DNA of 64,000 bases from Mycobacterium sp. E787 (GCF_001668725.1 NZ_LZKL01000127.1:124001-188000), one strand, 5' to 3'. Positions 40,750 through 50,071 are shown, numbered from the stretch's first letter. Notes: generated from the letters alone by a model not told the origin. Made by a program: numbers and translations.

Positions 40750-42315
40750 CTACTTGACGCAGGGGATGCTCGTCGCGGACATCTGGCTGAGGTCGGTCGG
40801 CGCCGGGGCGTGAGCGCCGGTGCCAGTGGCGGCAACCGCCGTCACCTGCCCGGATGACGAGCCGTCGACCGTAGCACCGGGATGGGCGAGGTAGTCATTT
40901 GCCGGAAAGCCCGTGCCCACCGTCAACCGAACGGTTCCCGCCGGCACGGTGTCCGCCGCGGTTGCGGGTACGCGCAGTTCCTCCGCCAGCATGCGTCCGC
41001 CCTCGTCGGCTCCCGACCCGTACTCGACGACGCTGTCAACCACCGGGGTCGTGGCAGTGGTCGCGCTCCCCCGGGTAAAGCCACGGACGCTCAACGCATC
41101 CTCGATCGCGGCGGCCAGTCCGTCGCGCGACGTGCCGTTCACGACGTCGAGCACCAGGGGTTGCGACAACGCGGGCGATGGTGGCGTGGTCGATGGCGCG
41201 GGTTCCGCGGCGCCCGGAGTGTCCGAGAAGAATCGGCCGTCAACGATCCGCCGGATGGCGGCAACGTCGACCAGGTTGACGTCGGACCCATTCGGATCCC
41301 TGCCGAAACCGGAGATCGGCAGGGTGTAGAACGACATCGGCCTCCCGCTCAGTCGCGAGGCCCGCGCCGCAAAATCGACGAGATCCAACCCGGCGTCGAC
41401 GGCGACGTTGTCGCGGGCCACCTCAAGCAGTTTTCGCAGGGCGCTCGGGCTTGACAGGGCACCGCCGTCCCGGGCGGCTTTCACCAACGACACGAGGAAC
41501 GCCTGCTGTCGACGCGTCCGGTCGAAGTCCGTGAAAGAGCCGTCGTTTTCATCGCGCCGCTGCCGAACGAAGGCCATCGCCTGCGCCGCATCGATCCGCT
41601 GAACCCCTTGGTGGAAGTCGGCACCCGAATAGCCGTCCACCGTATCCCCACTGAGGCACACTGTGATCGGCTCGACGACCTTGGCAATCTGGAAGAATGC
41701 CCCCAGGGTGACCTCGACGAAATGGTCGAGCGAGATCCCCAATAGATCGGTCACGGTAGCGATTTCGGCCTTGCGGCCGGACTCGCGGGCGGACTGCTCG
41801 CGAGCCGCGAGGTCGGTCGCGCCCGGACCGTCCGAATGGCCGGCGGCCTGCGAGTCCAAAGACTGCTGATACGCCAGCCCGTATGCTTGCTTGACCTTGC
41901 CCTTGCAGACCGATCCTGGGCAGCCCGGCAGATCCACATAGTCGTCGCGAGGAATCGATACCGCGGTGACTGGCCCATCACCGCCCGAAATGTGCACGAT
42001 GATCAACACATTCGCGTTGTAGCCGCCCGCGGTTTCGTCACCGGCATGCAGCGCGTCATACATCTCCTGCGGAAGCGGCCGCCCGTTTTGATCCAGGCGA
42101 CTGTCCAGACCCATCAGCAGAATGTTCTGATCCACACCGGGCGGCGTCGCCGCATCCGGAAGGGCGTGGGAAATGATGATCCTGCCCAATGTCGTGTGGT
42201 AACCCGTCCAGCCGACACCGGTCACGGCCATCACGAAAGCCGAAGCGAGGCTGGCGATCAGCCGCCCTTTCAACACCACCACGCGGCGCGACGAACCAGA
42301 TTCGTTGCTGCTCAT
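40750..42315 (-). CDS. LytR-CpsA-Psr (LCP) family protein
   Basis: A 521-residue cell-envelope protein: one N-terminal membrane anchor (about 17-37), then an extracellular LCP domain (about 60-300) with NILLMGLDSR, VSIPRDDYVDL, and the pyrophosphate-binding HQGVQRIDAAQAMAFVRQRRDENDGSFTDFDRTRRQQ. A LytR_C domain follows (about 390-475, VLDVVNGTSRDGLAAAIEDAL) after a Pro-rich linker. LCP enzymes attach arabinogalactan-type polymers to peptidoglycan. It is not in the M. tuberculosis block as I recall it, so it looks inserted here. A 107-bp region upstream should hold its promoter. Confidence 0.92.
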   Translation of the reverse strand: MSSNESGSSRRVVVLKGRLIASLASAFVMAVTGVGWTGYHTTLGRIIISHALPDAATPPGVDQNILLMGLDSRLDQNGRPLPQEMYDALHAGDETAGGYNANVLIIVHISGGDGPVTAVSIPRDDYVDLPGCPGSVCKGKVKQAYGLAYQQSLDSQAAGHSDGPGATDLAAREQSARESGRKAEIATVTDLLGISLDHFVEVTLGAFFQIAKVVEPITVCLSGDTVDGYSGADFHQGVQRIDAAQAMAFVRQRRDENDGSFTDFDRTRRQQAFLVSLVKAARDGGALSSPSALRKLLEVARDNVAVDAGLDLVDFAARASRLSGRPMSFYTLPISGFGRDPNGSDVNLVDVAAIRRIVDGRFFSDTPGAAEPAPSTTPPSPALSQPLVLDVVNGTSRDGLAAAIEDALSVRGFTRGSATTATTPVVDSVVEYGSGADEGGRMLAEELRVPATAADTVPAGTVRLTVGTGFPANDYLAHPGATVDGSSSGQVTAVAATGTGAHAPAPTDLSQMSATSIPCVK

Positions 42316-42422
42316 AACGAGTCACCATTGTGACTGACCACCCGGGGATTTCGCGGTAACAGCAGCCGCGAGCCGTAGGGCGATTGCGGTAAGCAACGGT
42401 GCCGAGGCGAGCGCCGGCCTTA

Positions 42423-43349
42423 TCAGGGTTTGGTGGCCGTCACAAAGCTGTTGGTGAACGGCCTGTCCTCCGACCGTGGCGCCCTTCCCAGCCGCAGCCC
42501 CTCCTCGCGGGCGCTCACCGCGCGCGTCGTCCAGCCGTGGGCGCCGAACCAGTCGGCGGGCTCGGGCCGGCCCTCGTCGTCGAACCAGAGGTCGAACGGG
42601 TTGAACGAGGTGTCCTGCCCGCGCGCTTCGCGCTTGGCCCGCAACTCCTGCCACCTCTGCTCCGCCTCGCGACGCTTCTCCCGGTCGACGCCGAAGATTT
42701 CCACCGCCACCCGGCTGCCCGATCCGCTCAGGGCGTCGATCGACGCGAACATGGCCTCCTGGGCACCCGCCGGCAGGAACGGCAGCAACCCCTCGGCCAG
42801 CCAGGCCGTCGGACGGGTCTCGTCGAAGCCGGCGTCGCGCAGCGCCCCGGGCCAATCGTGGCGGAGGTCCACCGGCACCGGGCGACGGTCGACGACAGGG
42901 GCCGCCCCGTGGGCGGCCAGGGTGTCGGCCTTGTACTCGAGCACCTTGGGTAGGTCGATCTCGTAGACGACGGTGCCGTCGGGCCAGTCCAGCCGGTAGG
43001 CGCGCGAGTCCAGGCCGGCCGCGAGGATCACCACCTGCCGGATCCCGGCCGCGACCGCCTCGGCGAAGTACGCGTCGAAGAAGTGGGTCCGCACGGCCTG
43101 GTAATCGATCATGTTCCGGGAGTCGACGGTGAAATCGGCGGCCTCGTCATCGGGTTCCGGGGTCCACCAGGCGGCAACCTGCTCCCGAACCCCCTCGAGT
43201 TCGGGAGTGGACACCAGCACCTCGGCGAACCGATCGGAGATCAGCGGCTCCGAGCCGGCCGTCTCGGCGGCCCGGGCTAGCGCGACCATCACCGCGGTCG
43301 CCCCGACGCTGGTGGCGATGTCCCAGGAATCGTCCGCGGTGCGCGGCAT
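42423..43349 (-). CDS. SAM-dependent methyltransferase, TIGR00027 family, tandem copy 1
   Basis: A 308-residue protein of the large mycobacterial putative O-methyltransferase family: SWDIATSVGATAVMVALARA at the start, RTHFFDAYFAEAV, then VILAAGLDSRAYRLDWPDGT (SAM site) and VVYEIDLPKVLEYK. Substrate is unknown. Its start (43349) abuts the stop of the next copy (43350), so the tandem genes are coupled. It corresponds in place to Rv0145/Rv0146. Confidence 0.92.
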   Translation of the reverse strand: MPRTADDSWDIATSVGATAVMVALARAAETAGSEPLISDRFAEVLVSTPELEGVREQVAAWWTPEPDDEAADFTVDSRNMIDYQAVRTHFFDAYFAEAVAAGIRQVVILAAGLDSRAYRLDWPDGTVVYEIDLPKVLEYKADTLAAHGAAPVVDRRPVPVDLRHDWPGALRDAGFDETRPTAWLAEGLLPFLPAGAQEAMFASIDALSGSGSRVAVEIFGVDREKRREAEQRWQELRAKREARGQDTSFNPFDLWFDDEGRPEPADWFGAHGWTTRAVSAREEGLRLGRAPRSEDRPFTNSFVTATKP

Positions 43350-44291
43350 CTACAACCGTTCCGCGACGACGAAGTCGGAGAACGCGTCCTTGTCGTCGGC
43401 GAGCGGGACGTTCTCGACGAAGCGGCCCAGCCGGCGCATCGCATCGACCGAGTGCTCCGCCGTCGCGCGCCAGCCGTGCTGGTTGAGCCAGTCGGTGACG
43501 TCCGCGCGGTGGTCGTCCCGGTACATCAACTCGCCGACGTCGACGGTGTGCTCGATGCCGATCTCGTCGGCCACCCTCTTGAAGCGTTCCCGCATCTGCT
43601 GTCGCCGCTCGTCGGCGTGGTTGGGTGCGGTTTCGGCCGAGACCCGGCTTCCGGGCGGGCTCAGCTCGCCGATCAGGGTGAACAACCGGTCCTGGGCCTC
43701 GGCGGGCAGATACATCAGCAACCCCTCGGCCAGCCACGCGGTGCGCTGGGTGGGGTCGAAGCCGGCGGCGCGCAGCGCGGCAGGCCAGTCCTGACGCAGG
43801 TCGATCGCCACCTCGCGCCGATCGGCCGAGGGCGTCACGCCGTTCTGCGCAAGAGTCGTGGACTTGTACGCCAGCACCTGGGGCTGGTCGATCTCGTAAA
43901 CCGTCGTGCCGGCCGGCCAGTCCAGGCGGTAGGCGCGGGAATCGAGCCCCGACGCCAGGATGACGATCTGGCGGATTCCGTCGGCGACGGCGTCTTTGAA
44001 GAAGGTGTCGAAGAAGTGCGTCCGCACCGCCTGGTAGCCGCGCATGTGGTGGAGGTGGGCCGCGGAATCCTCGTCGAGGGCCTCCACCTTGGCAGCGATC
44101 TCGGGGTCGAGCATGGCCTCCCACAGGACGCCGGCGCCCGAGCTGGTGACAAGGAGCTTGGCGTACGGGTCGCGGATCAGCGCGTCGGGCCGTTCGGTTT
44201 CGACGGCGCGGGCCGCGGCGACCATGACCGCGGTGCTGCCGACGCTGGTCTTGATGTCCCAGGTGTCGTCGTGGGTGCGTAGTGAGCTCAT
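43350..44291 (-). CDS. SAM-dependent methyltransferase, TIGR00027 family, tandem copy 2
   Basis: A 313-residue paralogue: TWDIKTSVGSTAVMVAAARA, RTHFFDTFFKDAV, VILASGLDSRAYRLDWPAGT and VYEIDQPQVLAYK. The C-terminal half carries the family insert (EIGIEHTVDVGELMYRDD) before the final beta strands. Seventeen bases separate it from copy 3. Sequence divergence among the three copies suggests different substrates. Confidence 0.92.
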   Translation of the reverse strand: MSSLRTHDDTWDIKTSVGSTAVMVAAARAVETERPDALIRDPYAKLLVTSSGAGVLWEAMLDPEIAAKVEALDEDSAAHLHHMRGYQAVRTHFFDTFFKDAVADGIRQIVILASGLDSRAYRLDWPAGTTVYEIDQPQVLAYKSTTLAQNGVTPSADRREVAIDLRQDWPAALRAAGFDPTQRTAWLAEGLLMYLPAEAQDRLFTLIGELSPPGSRVSAETAPNHADERRQQMRERFKRVADEIGIEHTVDVGELMYRDDHRADVTDWLNQHGWRATAEHSVDAMRRLGRFVENVPLADDKDAFSDFVVAERL

Positions 44292-44308
44292 CGCGTTTGC
44301 TCCTTGGA

Positions 44309-45250
44309 TCAGTCAGCCGGTCCGCCGAGACGCGCCCGCAGCAAGGTGCTGCGGACCGCCTCGTCGGCCAGGTCGTCGGGAACCGGTCGGCCCAGTCGGG
44401 CCATCTCGTCGCGGTTGTCCACGCCGGCCACCCGCCAGCCGTGGTCGGCCAGCCACGCAACGGGGTCCGTGCGATCGGGCTCGTGATAGGTCAGCGCCTG
44501 GACGTTCACGTCCAGGCCGAGGCGTTCGCGCATGCGCAGCCAGCGCTGGGAGTTGCTGCGCGAGTTCATCCCGAACACCTCGACGGCAACCTGGCTGCCG
44601 GGCGCGCTGAGCGCGGTGAACATTTCGAAAAGCCGGTCCTGGGCGTCGCTCGGCAGGTACGGCAGCAGGCCCTCGGCCAACCACGCCGTCGGCCGGGCGC
44701 GGTCGAATCCGGCGTCGGTCAGCGCCGCCGGCCAATCGTCGCGCAGATCGATCGGGACGGGGCGCCGGGTCGCTGCTGGCACCGCGCCATGCTGCTCCAG
44801 AATCCCGGTCTTGTACTCCAGCACCTTGGGCTGGTCGATCTCGTACACCGCGGTGCCCGGCGGCCACGTCAACCGGTAGGCCCGCGAATCGAGCCCGGCG
44901 GCCAGGACCACGACCTGGCGAATCCCGGCGGCGACCGCGCTCGCGAAATAGTCGTCGAAGTAGTGGGTCCGGACCGCCTGGTAGTCGATCCCCAGCCGGT
45001 GCGCGCGTTTCCCCTCCGGGTCGCCGTCCAGCCAGGCGAGCTCGGGGTCGGCCAGCCGTTCCCACGCCGGACCGGCCGACGACACCAACAGGCGAGCGAA
45101 CTCGTCGTGGATCAGCGGATCGGCGCCGGCGGTCTCGACCGCGCGCGCCGCCGCGACGCCCAACGCCGTGGCGCCGACCAGCTCGGTGATGGCCCAGCTG
45201 TCGCCGGCGGTCCGCAATGAAGGTGGTAACGATGCATCTACATCAGTCAT
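44309..45250 (-). CDS. SAM-dependent methyltransferase, TIGR00027 family, tandem copy 3
   Basis: A 313-residue paralogue with SWAITELVGATALGVAAARA, RTHYFDDYFASAV, VVLAAGLDSRAYRLTWPPGT and VYEIDQPKVLEYK. It is the promoter-proximal gene of the tandem set. The 83-bp gap above it, after the TetR gene, contains an A/T-rich stretch with a repeated TTAG (GTTAGTTAGCC near 45275) that may be a promoter or operator. Confidence 0.92.
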   Translation of the reverse strand: MTDVDASLPPSLRTAGDSWAITELVGATALGVAAARAVETAGADPLIHDEFARLLVSSAGPAWERLADPELAWLDGDPEGKRAHRLGIDYQAVRTHYFDDYFASAVAAGIRQVVVLAAGLDSRAYRLTWPPGTAVYEIDQPKVLEYKTGILEQHGAVPAATRRPVPIDLRDDWPAALTDAGFDRARPTAWLAEGLLPYLPSDAQDRLFEMFTALSAPGSQVAVEVFGMNSRSNSQRWLRMRERLGLDVNVQALTYHEPDRTDPVAWLADHGWRVAGVDNRDEMARLGRPVPDDLADEAVRSTLLRARLGGPAD

Positions 45251-45333
45251 GACCCGACCATGCTACCGAATAAGTTAGTTAGCCTATGCGCTTTGTGCGC
45301 AACTTCACTGGGGTCGGATCGGCGACCGGCCGA

Positions 45334-45969
45334 TCAGGGCGTGGGACGCCAGAGCGCGCCTTCCAAGAGCTGCCGCAGCATTCCGGTGACGGCCAACATC
45401 TCCTGGTAGCTGCGGACGTAACCGGAATAGAGACCCACTCCGCAGATCACCACGAGCAGCGTCTCGACCAAGGCCGACGGATCGATACCGGGGACGACCT
45501 CACCGCGCTCGATCGCATCGCTGACGACATGCATCAGGAATTCCCGACTGAGCCGGACGGAATCGTTGTCGGTTCTGTGCAATTCCGGGTGCCGCTGGAA
45601 TTCCAGCACAGCGCTGATTAAGAACGCGGATCCGGCGGGATTTTCGGAATTGGCGCGCACCGCTGCGGAGATGAACGCCGTCAGCCTGCCCATCAGCGTG
45701 GTCTCGCGCTCCGCCTGTTTGATACCGGCGCCGATGACGAATTCGTTGGTTTCGTCCAGCACCGCCCGAAACAGCGCCCGCTTGCTGGAGAAGTAGTGGT
45801 TGATCGCGGGCCTGGTCAGGTCGGCGCGGGCGGCGATGGCCTGGAACGTCGCGCCGTCGTAGCCGCGCTCGCTGAACACCAGACGAGCGGCCTGGATGAT
45901 CCGTTGCCGCGTCTCGTCGGCCTTGGCGGCAGGCGGGCGCCCGGGCCTGCGACCCGCCGTTTGCGACAT
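45334..45969 (-). CDS. TetR-family regulator (Rv0144 position)
   Basis: A 211-residue TetR protein with an Arg/Pro-rich N-terminal arm (GRRPGRPPAAK) that can reach into the minor groove, the helix-turn-helix RQRIIQAARLVFSERGYDGATFQAIAARADLTRPAINHYFSSKRALF, and a ligand domain to 205. ATG 45969 lies 2 bases after the pirin stop, and the gene runs toward the three methyltransferases, as Rv0144 does toward Rv0145/Rv0146. Confidence 0.91.
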   Translation of the reverse strand: MSQTAGRRPGRPPAAKADETRQRIIQAARLVFSERGYDGATFQAIAARADLTRPAINHYFSSKRALFRAVLDETNEFVIGAGIKQAERETTLMGRLTAFISAAVRANSENPAGSAFLISAVLEFQRHPELHRTDNDSVRLSREFLMHVVSDAIERGEVVPGIDPSALVETLLVVICGVGLYSGYVRSYQEMLAVTGMLRQLLEGALWRPTP

Positions 45970-45971
45970 TA

Positions 45972-46933
45972 CTAAAGTGTGCCACCGCCACGGTGCGGCA
46001 TTAAAGCATTTGGCGGAACGCTGCCGAACTTTCCGGCCTGGTAGTCCTGCAGTGCCTCGACCAATTCCGCGCGCGTGTTCATCACGAAAGGCCCATAGTG
46101 GAATACCGGTTCGCGAATCGGTTGCCCGCCGAGCAGCAGCACATCAATTCCCTCCCGGTGAGCCCCCACAGTGATCCGATCACCGGGTCCGAGGACAGCC
46201 AATTGCCCTGAGCGAATCGGGTGGGCGACGGGGCCGACGTACCCGCTCCCGGACAGCGCATATACCAGCGCATTGAAGTCGCGCCGCCACGGGATGTTGA
46301 GCCGGGCGCCAGTTTCAATTGTCGCGTGCGCCAACGTGATCGGCGTGTGGGTGATGCCCGGACCGCGGTGCCCGTCGATCTCGCCCGCGATGATGCGGAG
46401 CAGCGCTCCGCCGTCGTCCGACGCGAGCAGTGCTGCGTCGTCGCCTTCGATCGCCTGATACCGGGGCGGGGCGAATTTGTCCCGCTTCGGCAGATTCACC
46501 CAGAGCTGGATGCCGTGGAAGACGCCGCCGCTTTCCACCAGTTCGGCCGGCGGGGTTTCGATGTGCAGAATGCCCGATCCGGCCGTCATCCACTGCGTCG
46601 CGCCGTCGGTGATCAATCCCCCGCCGCCGTGGGAATCCTGGTGTGCGAATTTGCCGTCGATCATGTAAGTGACGGTTTCGAAGCCGCGGTGCGGATGCCA
46701 GTCGGTGCCCCGGGCTCGCCGGGCTGGTACTCGACCTCGCCCATCTGGTCCATGTGCACAAACGGATCCAGCGCGGCGGTGCTGACCCCGGCGAACGCGC
46801 GGACCACCGGGAAGCCCTCACCCTCGTAGCCGCGCGGGCCGGTGGTGATCGATCGGACCGGCCGTTCGGTGTCGCCCGGACCTGCAGCGCCGACGCGCGG
46901 CAACGTGAGCGTGTTTGCGGTGATAGCCGGCAT
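45972..46933 (-). pseudogene. Pirin-family protein interrupted by a frameshift
   Basis: The first part (ATG 46933) reads ...FVHMDQMGEVEYQPGEP and then runs into a stop at 46661. Adding one base in the C/G run at 46708-46714 restores GEPRGTDWHPHRGFETVTYMIDGKFAHQD, the pirin metal-site signature with its His residues, and the frame continues to the stop at 45972. The whole would be about 320 residues with two cupin domains; the second half reads intact from ATG 46664. Pirins are iron-binding quercetinases or transcription cofactors. The frame loss destroys the metal site unless the base is a sequencing error. Confidence 0.85.
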
Positions 46934-46964
46934 GTTTGCCCTCCTTCGACAAGTGCTGACCGCT

Positions 46965-46988
46965 ATAACCGGACTCTGGTCCGATTAT
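46965..46988. promoter_or_regulatory. 24-bp palindrome between pirin and ClC genes
   Basis: Arms ATAACCGGAC and GTCCGATTAT around TCTG are complementary at nine of ten positions. It lies 32 bases above the pirin start and 56 above the ClC start. The length and A/T ends suit a dimeric regulator such as MarR or LysR type; none is encoded beside it apart from the TetR at 45334. Confidence 0.6.
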
Positions 46989-47043
46989 TCCGCGGGTTTC
47001 GGTCCGCCTAAGATGACGTGGTGCTTGGGGTCAGGTCGGCGCC

Positions 47044-48486
47044 GTGAGCGAACACACGGACGACGAACCCCGGCCCACGGAGTCCCAAGTGGCGCCGGTG
47101 GCCTCCGGACCCGCCGCCGGCGGACGATTCGGGGCCTCGATCCGCAAGTCGGGCTACCTGCAGAAGTGGTTGCTACTGGGCGTCACGATCGGTTTCATCG
47201 CCGGCCTGGGGGCCGTCGTCTTCTATTTCGTCCTCAAGTACACCGCCGAGTTCCTGCTGGGCTACCTGGCGGGCTACCACCTACCGACGCCGGTCGGTGA
47301 GGGCGGCAGCCACGGGTCGGCGGGCTTTCAGCGCCCGTGGGCGCTCCCGCTGGTGACGACGGGAGGCGCGTTGCTGTCGGCATTCATCGTGGCGAAACTG
47401 GCCCCGGAGGCCACCGGTCACGGGACCGACGAAGCCATCCAGGCGGTGCACGGTGATCCCCGCGCCATCCGCTTCCGGGCGGTGCTGGTGAAAATGGTGG
47501 CCAGCGCGCTGACCATCGGCTCGGGCGGTTCGGCCGGCCGCGAAGGCCCGACGGCGCAGATCTCCGCCGGCTTCTCCTCGCTGCTCACCCGGCGGCTGCA
47601 CCTGTCCGACGAGGACGGCCGGACGGCGGTGGCGCTCGGCATCGGCGCGGGCATCGGCGCGATCTTCGCCGCGCCGCTGGGCGGCGCGGTCCTCGCAGCC
47701 TCGATCCCCTACCGCGACGATTTCGACTACCGCTTCCTGCTGCCCGGCTTCATCACCTCGGGGACGGCCTACGCGGTGCTCGGGGCGTTCCTGGGCTTCG
47801 ATCCGCTGTTCGGCTACATCGACGCCGAGTACCGGTTCGAGAAATCCTGGCCGTTGCTGTGGTTCGTGGTGATCGGCCTTGCTGCGGCAGCCGTCGGCTA
47901 CCTGTATGCCCGCACCTTCCACACCACGGTGCGGCTCACCCATCGGCTGCCGGGCGGGCCGGTGCTGAAGCCGGCGCTGGGCGGACTCCTCGTCGGCCTG
48001 TTGGGCCTGGTGATTCCCCAGATCCTCAGCAGCGGCTACGGCTGGGCGCAGCTGGCCGCCGATCGCAGCTCGCTGATGGCGATCCCAATGTGGATCGTCG
48101 TCATCCTGCCGATCGCCAAGATCGTCGCCACGTCGTTGTCGATCGGCACCGGCGGCTCCGGGGGCCTGTTCGGCCCCGGGATCGTCATCGGCGCCTTCGT
48201 CGGTGCCGCGGTCTGGCGACTGGGCGAGCTGTCGGGCCTGCCCGGCGTGCCGCACGAACCGGGCATCTTCGTCGTCGTGGGGATGATGGCGTGCTTCGGC
48301 AGCGTCGCGCGCGCACCGCTGGCGATCATGATCATGGTCGCCGAGATGACCGGCTCGTTTTCGGTGGTGCCCGGAGCCATCCTGGCCGTCGGGATCGCAG
48401 CGCTGGTGATGTCGCGCACCAACGTCACCATTTACGAGGCACAGCGGCTGAACCGGGGGGCCGCGGCCGCCGAGCGCGCGCGTTAG
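47044..48486 (+). CDS. ClC-family chloride channel/transporter (Rv0143c-like)
   Basis: A 480-residue protein with about ten hydrophobic helices. ClC signatures are present: GSGGSAGREGPTAQISAGF (GxxGREGP selectivity segment), GIGAGIGAIFAAPLGGAVLA, and SIGTGGSGGLFGPGIVIGAFVG (the GGxxGPG anion site). It may be a channel or a proton-coupled antiporter; the gating Glu is in GREGP. GTG 47044 starts the gene. Its stop overlaps the dps stop by four bases on the opposite strand. Confidence 0.93.
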   Translation: MSEHTDDEPRPTESQVAPVASGPAAGGRFGASIRKSGYLQKWLLLGVTIGFIAGLGAVVFYFVLKYTAEFLLGYLAGYHLPTPVGEGGSHGSAGFQRPWALPLVTTGGALLSAFIVAKLAPEATGHGTDEAIQAVHGDPRAIRFRAVLVKMVASALTIGSGGSAGREGPTAQISAGFSSLLTRRLHLSDEDGRTAVALGIGAGIGAIFAAPLGGAVLAASIPYRDDFDYRFLLPGFITSGTAYAVLGAFLGFDPLFGYIDAEYRFEKSWPLLWFVVIGLAAAAVGYLYARTFHTTVRLTHRLPGGPVLKPALGGLLVGLLGLVIPQILSSGYGWAQLAADRSSLMAIPMWIVVILPIAKIVATSLSIGTGGSGGLFGPGIVIGAFVGAAVWRLGELSGLPGVPHEPGIFVVVGMMACFGSVARAPLAIMIMVAEMTGSFSVVPGAILAVGIAALVMSRTNVTIYEAQRLNRGAAAAERAR

Positions 48487-49031
48487 GGGGTGCTGCGCGC
48501 GCTGCTCGCGGCGTCCCGTTCGGTGGGCGAGCCCTCATGGGTCAGCTTGCCGCCCGCGCTCTCCAGGTGCGCCCGCACGAACCACTGGAACTTCTCCAGG
48601 TGCCCGGCCTGATCGATCAGCAGGTCCTGGGTGACCTTGTCGAGTTCCTCGGTCTCCTCGATGTATTTGCGGATGTCTTCGATGACGCCGGTGTAGACGA
48701 GGTCCAACGCGGCCAGGTGCGCCTGCACGCAGTCGCGGCCGACCGAATAGTCGTCCCACGTGCGGTCGTTCAGGATGGCGCCCGGCGTCCCCTGCGGCGA
48801 TGCGCCCAGGGCCGCGATGCGCTCGGCGACGTCGTCGGCGAACCCGCGGACCGCATCGACCTGCGGGTCGATCATCTCGTGCACGCCAATGAAGTTGGGG
48901 CCCACCACGTTCCAGTGGATGTGCTTGAGCGTCAGGTGAAGGTCGTTGTAGGTGCTGAGTTGCTTTTGCAGCAATTCGGTAAGTCGCGCAGCCTGTTTGT
49001 CGGTCAGACCCGGAATGGTGAACTGCGTCAT
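48483..49031 (-). CDS. dps: DNA-binding ferritin-like protein Dps
   Basis: A 182-residue Dps. The ferroxidase site residues are in LKHIHWNVVGPNFIGVHEMIDPQVDAVRGFADDVAERI (His, Asp and Glu ligands). The long C-terminal tail (GGKLTHEGSPTERDAASSARS) is like that of M. smegmatis Dps1, where it aids dodecamer assembly and DNA binding. ATG 49031 has GGAGGGAT five bases upstream. It oxidises and stores iron and shields DNA in starvation. M. tuberculosis lacks a gene here as far as I recall. Confidence 0.94.
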   Translation of the reverse strand: MTQFTIPGLTDKQAARLTELLQKQLSTYNDLHLTLKHIHWNVVGPNFIGVHEMIDPQVDAVRGFADDVAERIAALGASPQGTPGAILNDRTWDDYSVGRDCVQAHLAALDLVYTGVIEDIRKYIEETEELDKVTQDLLIDQAGHLEKFQWFVRAHLESAGGKLTHEGSPTERDAASSARSTP

Positions 49032-49100
49032 CGATCCCTCCCCTGGTTCGCACACGGTCTTTTCGGTGGGTTACCCGGTGGCCGTTGCCGGAAACCCGGG

Positions 49101-50012
49101 CTAGAGCTCGCTGATGTGCTGCACCGGCAGCCGGGCGCCCCGCCGGGGCTCGTAGGCCAGTCCGCTGGCTTCGAGCAGCCGAACCACCCGGTGACGGTGC
49201 GGTCGCATCGGCTCGAGCAGTTCGAGCATCACCGCGTCGTCGACCGGGCGGCCCAGCAGGGTCCAGCCGATCATCTTCGGGATGTGGTAGTCGCCCACCG
49301 ACACGGCGTCGGCGTCACCGAATGCGCGCTGCGCGGTTTCGGCGGCCGTCCACTCACCGACCCCCGGCAGGGACGTCAGCGCTTGGCGGGCCTGTTCGCC
49401 CGGCCGCGACACGAGCCGTTCCAGCGACGGCGCCCGCCGCGCACAGCTCACCACGGCCTGCGCTCGTCGTGGGTCCACGTTGGCGCGATGGAATTCCCAC
49501 GACGGGATGTGCCGCCAAACCTCGGCCGAGGGCGGCACCCGCATCCCGGCCGGGGCCGGGCCGGGCGCCGGGGTGCCGTACTTCGAGACCAGCAGACGCC
49601 AGGACCGGAACGCGTCGGCGCCCGGGACCCGTTGCTCGATGATCGCCGGGATCAAGGCTTCCAGCACCCGTCCGGTGCGGCCCAGCCGCAGGTGCGGGAC
49701 GCGCCGGTGGGCGGCGGCGACGGTAGGGTCGCGCGGCACGAAGTCCGAGGCGTCGTCGTGGGCGCCCAGCAGCGCCGGCAACATTTCGACGAACTCCTGC
49801 GCCCCGCCGCCCCACGCCACACAGTGGGCGGCGTTGGCGGCCGCGCGGGTGATCCGCGCCGTGACGGGACCGGTCGGCAGCAGGCTGGTTCGCCAGATGG
49901 AGCCGTCGCCGGTGACCCGGAAGCTCGGGTCCCGGGGCCCTCGGCGCAGGGGCGCCAGGGTGTGCCCGAAGCTGGCCGCCCCGGGGAACGTGACCGTGCG
50001 CGCGCTTTCCAC
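49101..50012 (-). CDS. HhH-GPD-type DNA glycosylase, AlkA-like (Rv0142-like)
   Basis: A 303-residue protein from GTG 50012 (ribosome site AGAGGA). The helix-hairpin-helix LTSLPGVGEWTAAETAQRAF is followed by DADAVSVGDYHIPKMIG, whose Asp fits the catalytic Asp of AlkA/OGG-type glycosylases. The lysine used by bifunctional enzymes is not evident, so a monofunctional base-removal role is likely. ATG 50078 is rejected because it would overlap the divergent gene at 50072. Confidence 0.85.
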   Translation of the reverse strand: MESARTVTFPGAASFGHTLAPLRRGPRDPSFRVTGDGSIWRTSLLPTGPVTARITRAAANAAHCVAWGGGAQEFVEMLPALLGAHDDASDFVPRDPTVAAAHRRVPHLRLGRTGRVLEALIPAIIEQRVPGADAFRSWRLLVSKYGTPAPGPAPAGMRVPPSAEVWRHIPSWEFHRANVDPRRAQAVVSCARRAPSLERLVSRPGEQARQALTSLPGVGEWTAAETAQRAFGDADAVSVGDYHIPKMIGWTLLGRPVDDAVMLELLEPMRPHRHRVVRLLEASGLAYEPRRGARLPVQHISEL

Positions 50013-50071
50013 GAGGTCCTCTCCAGACCGCCCTGATTGACCGTCAACCGTGTCCAAGACAATATTGCGAT

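Noticed and set aside
45972..46664. A complete 230-residue pirin starting at 46664
   Set aside because: The ATG lies after the HPHRGF metal motif, and the missing N-terminal part is present upstream in another frame, so this is the back half of a frameshifted gene.
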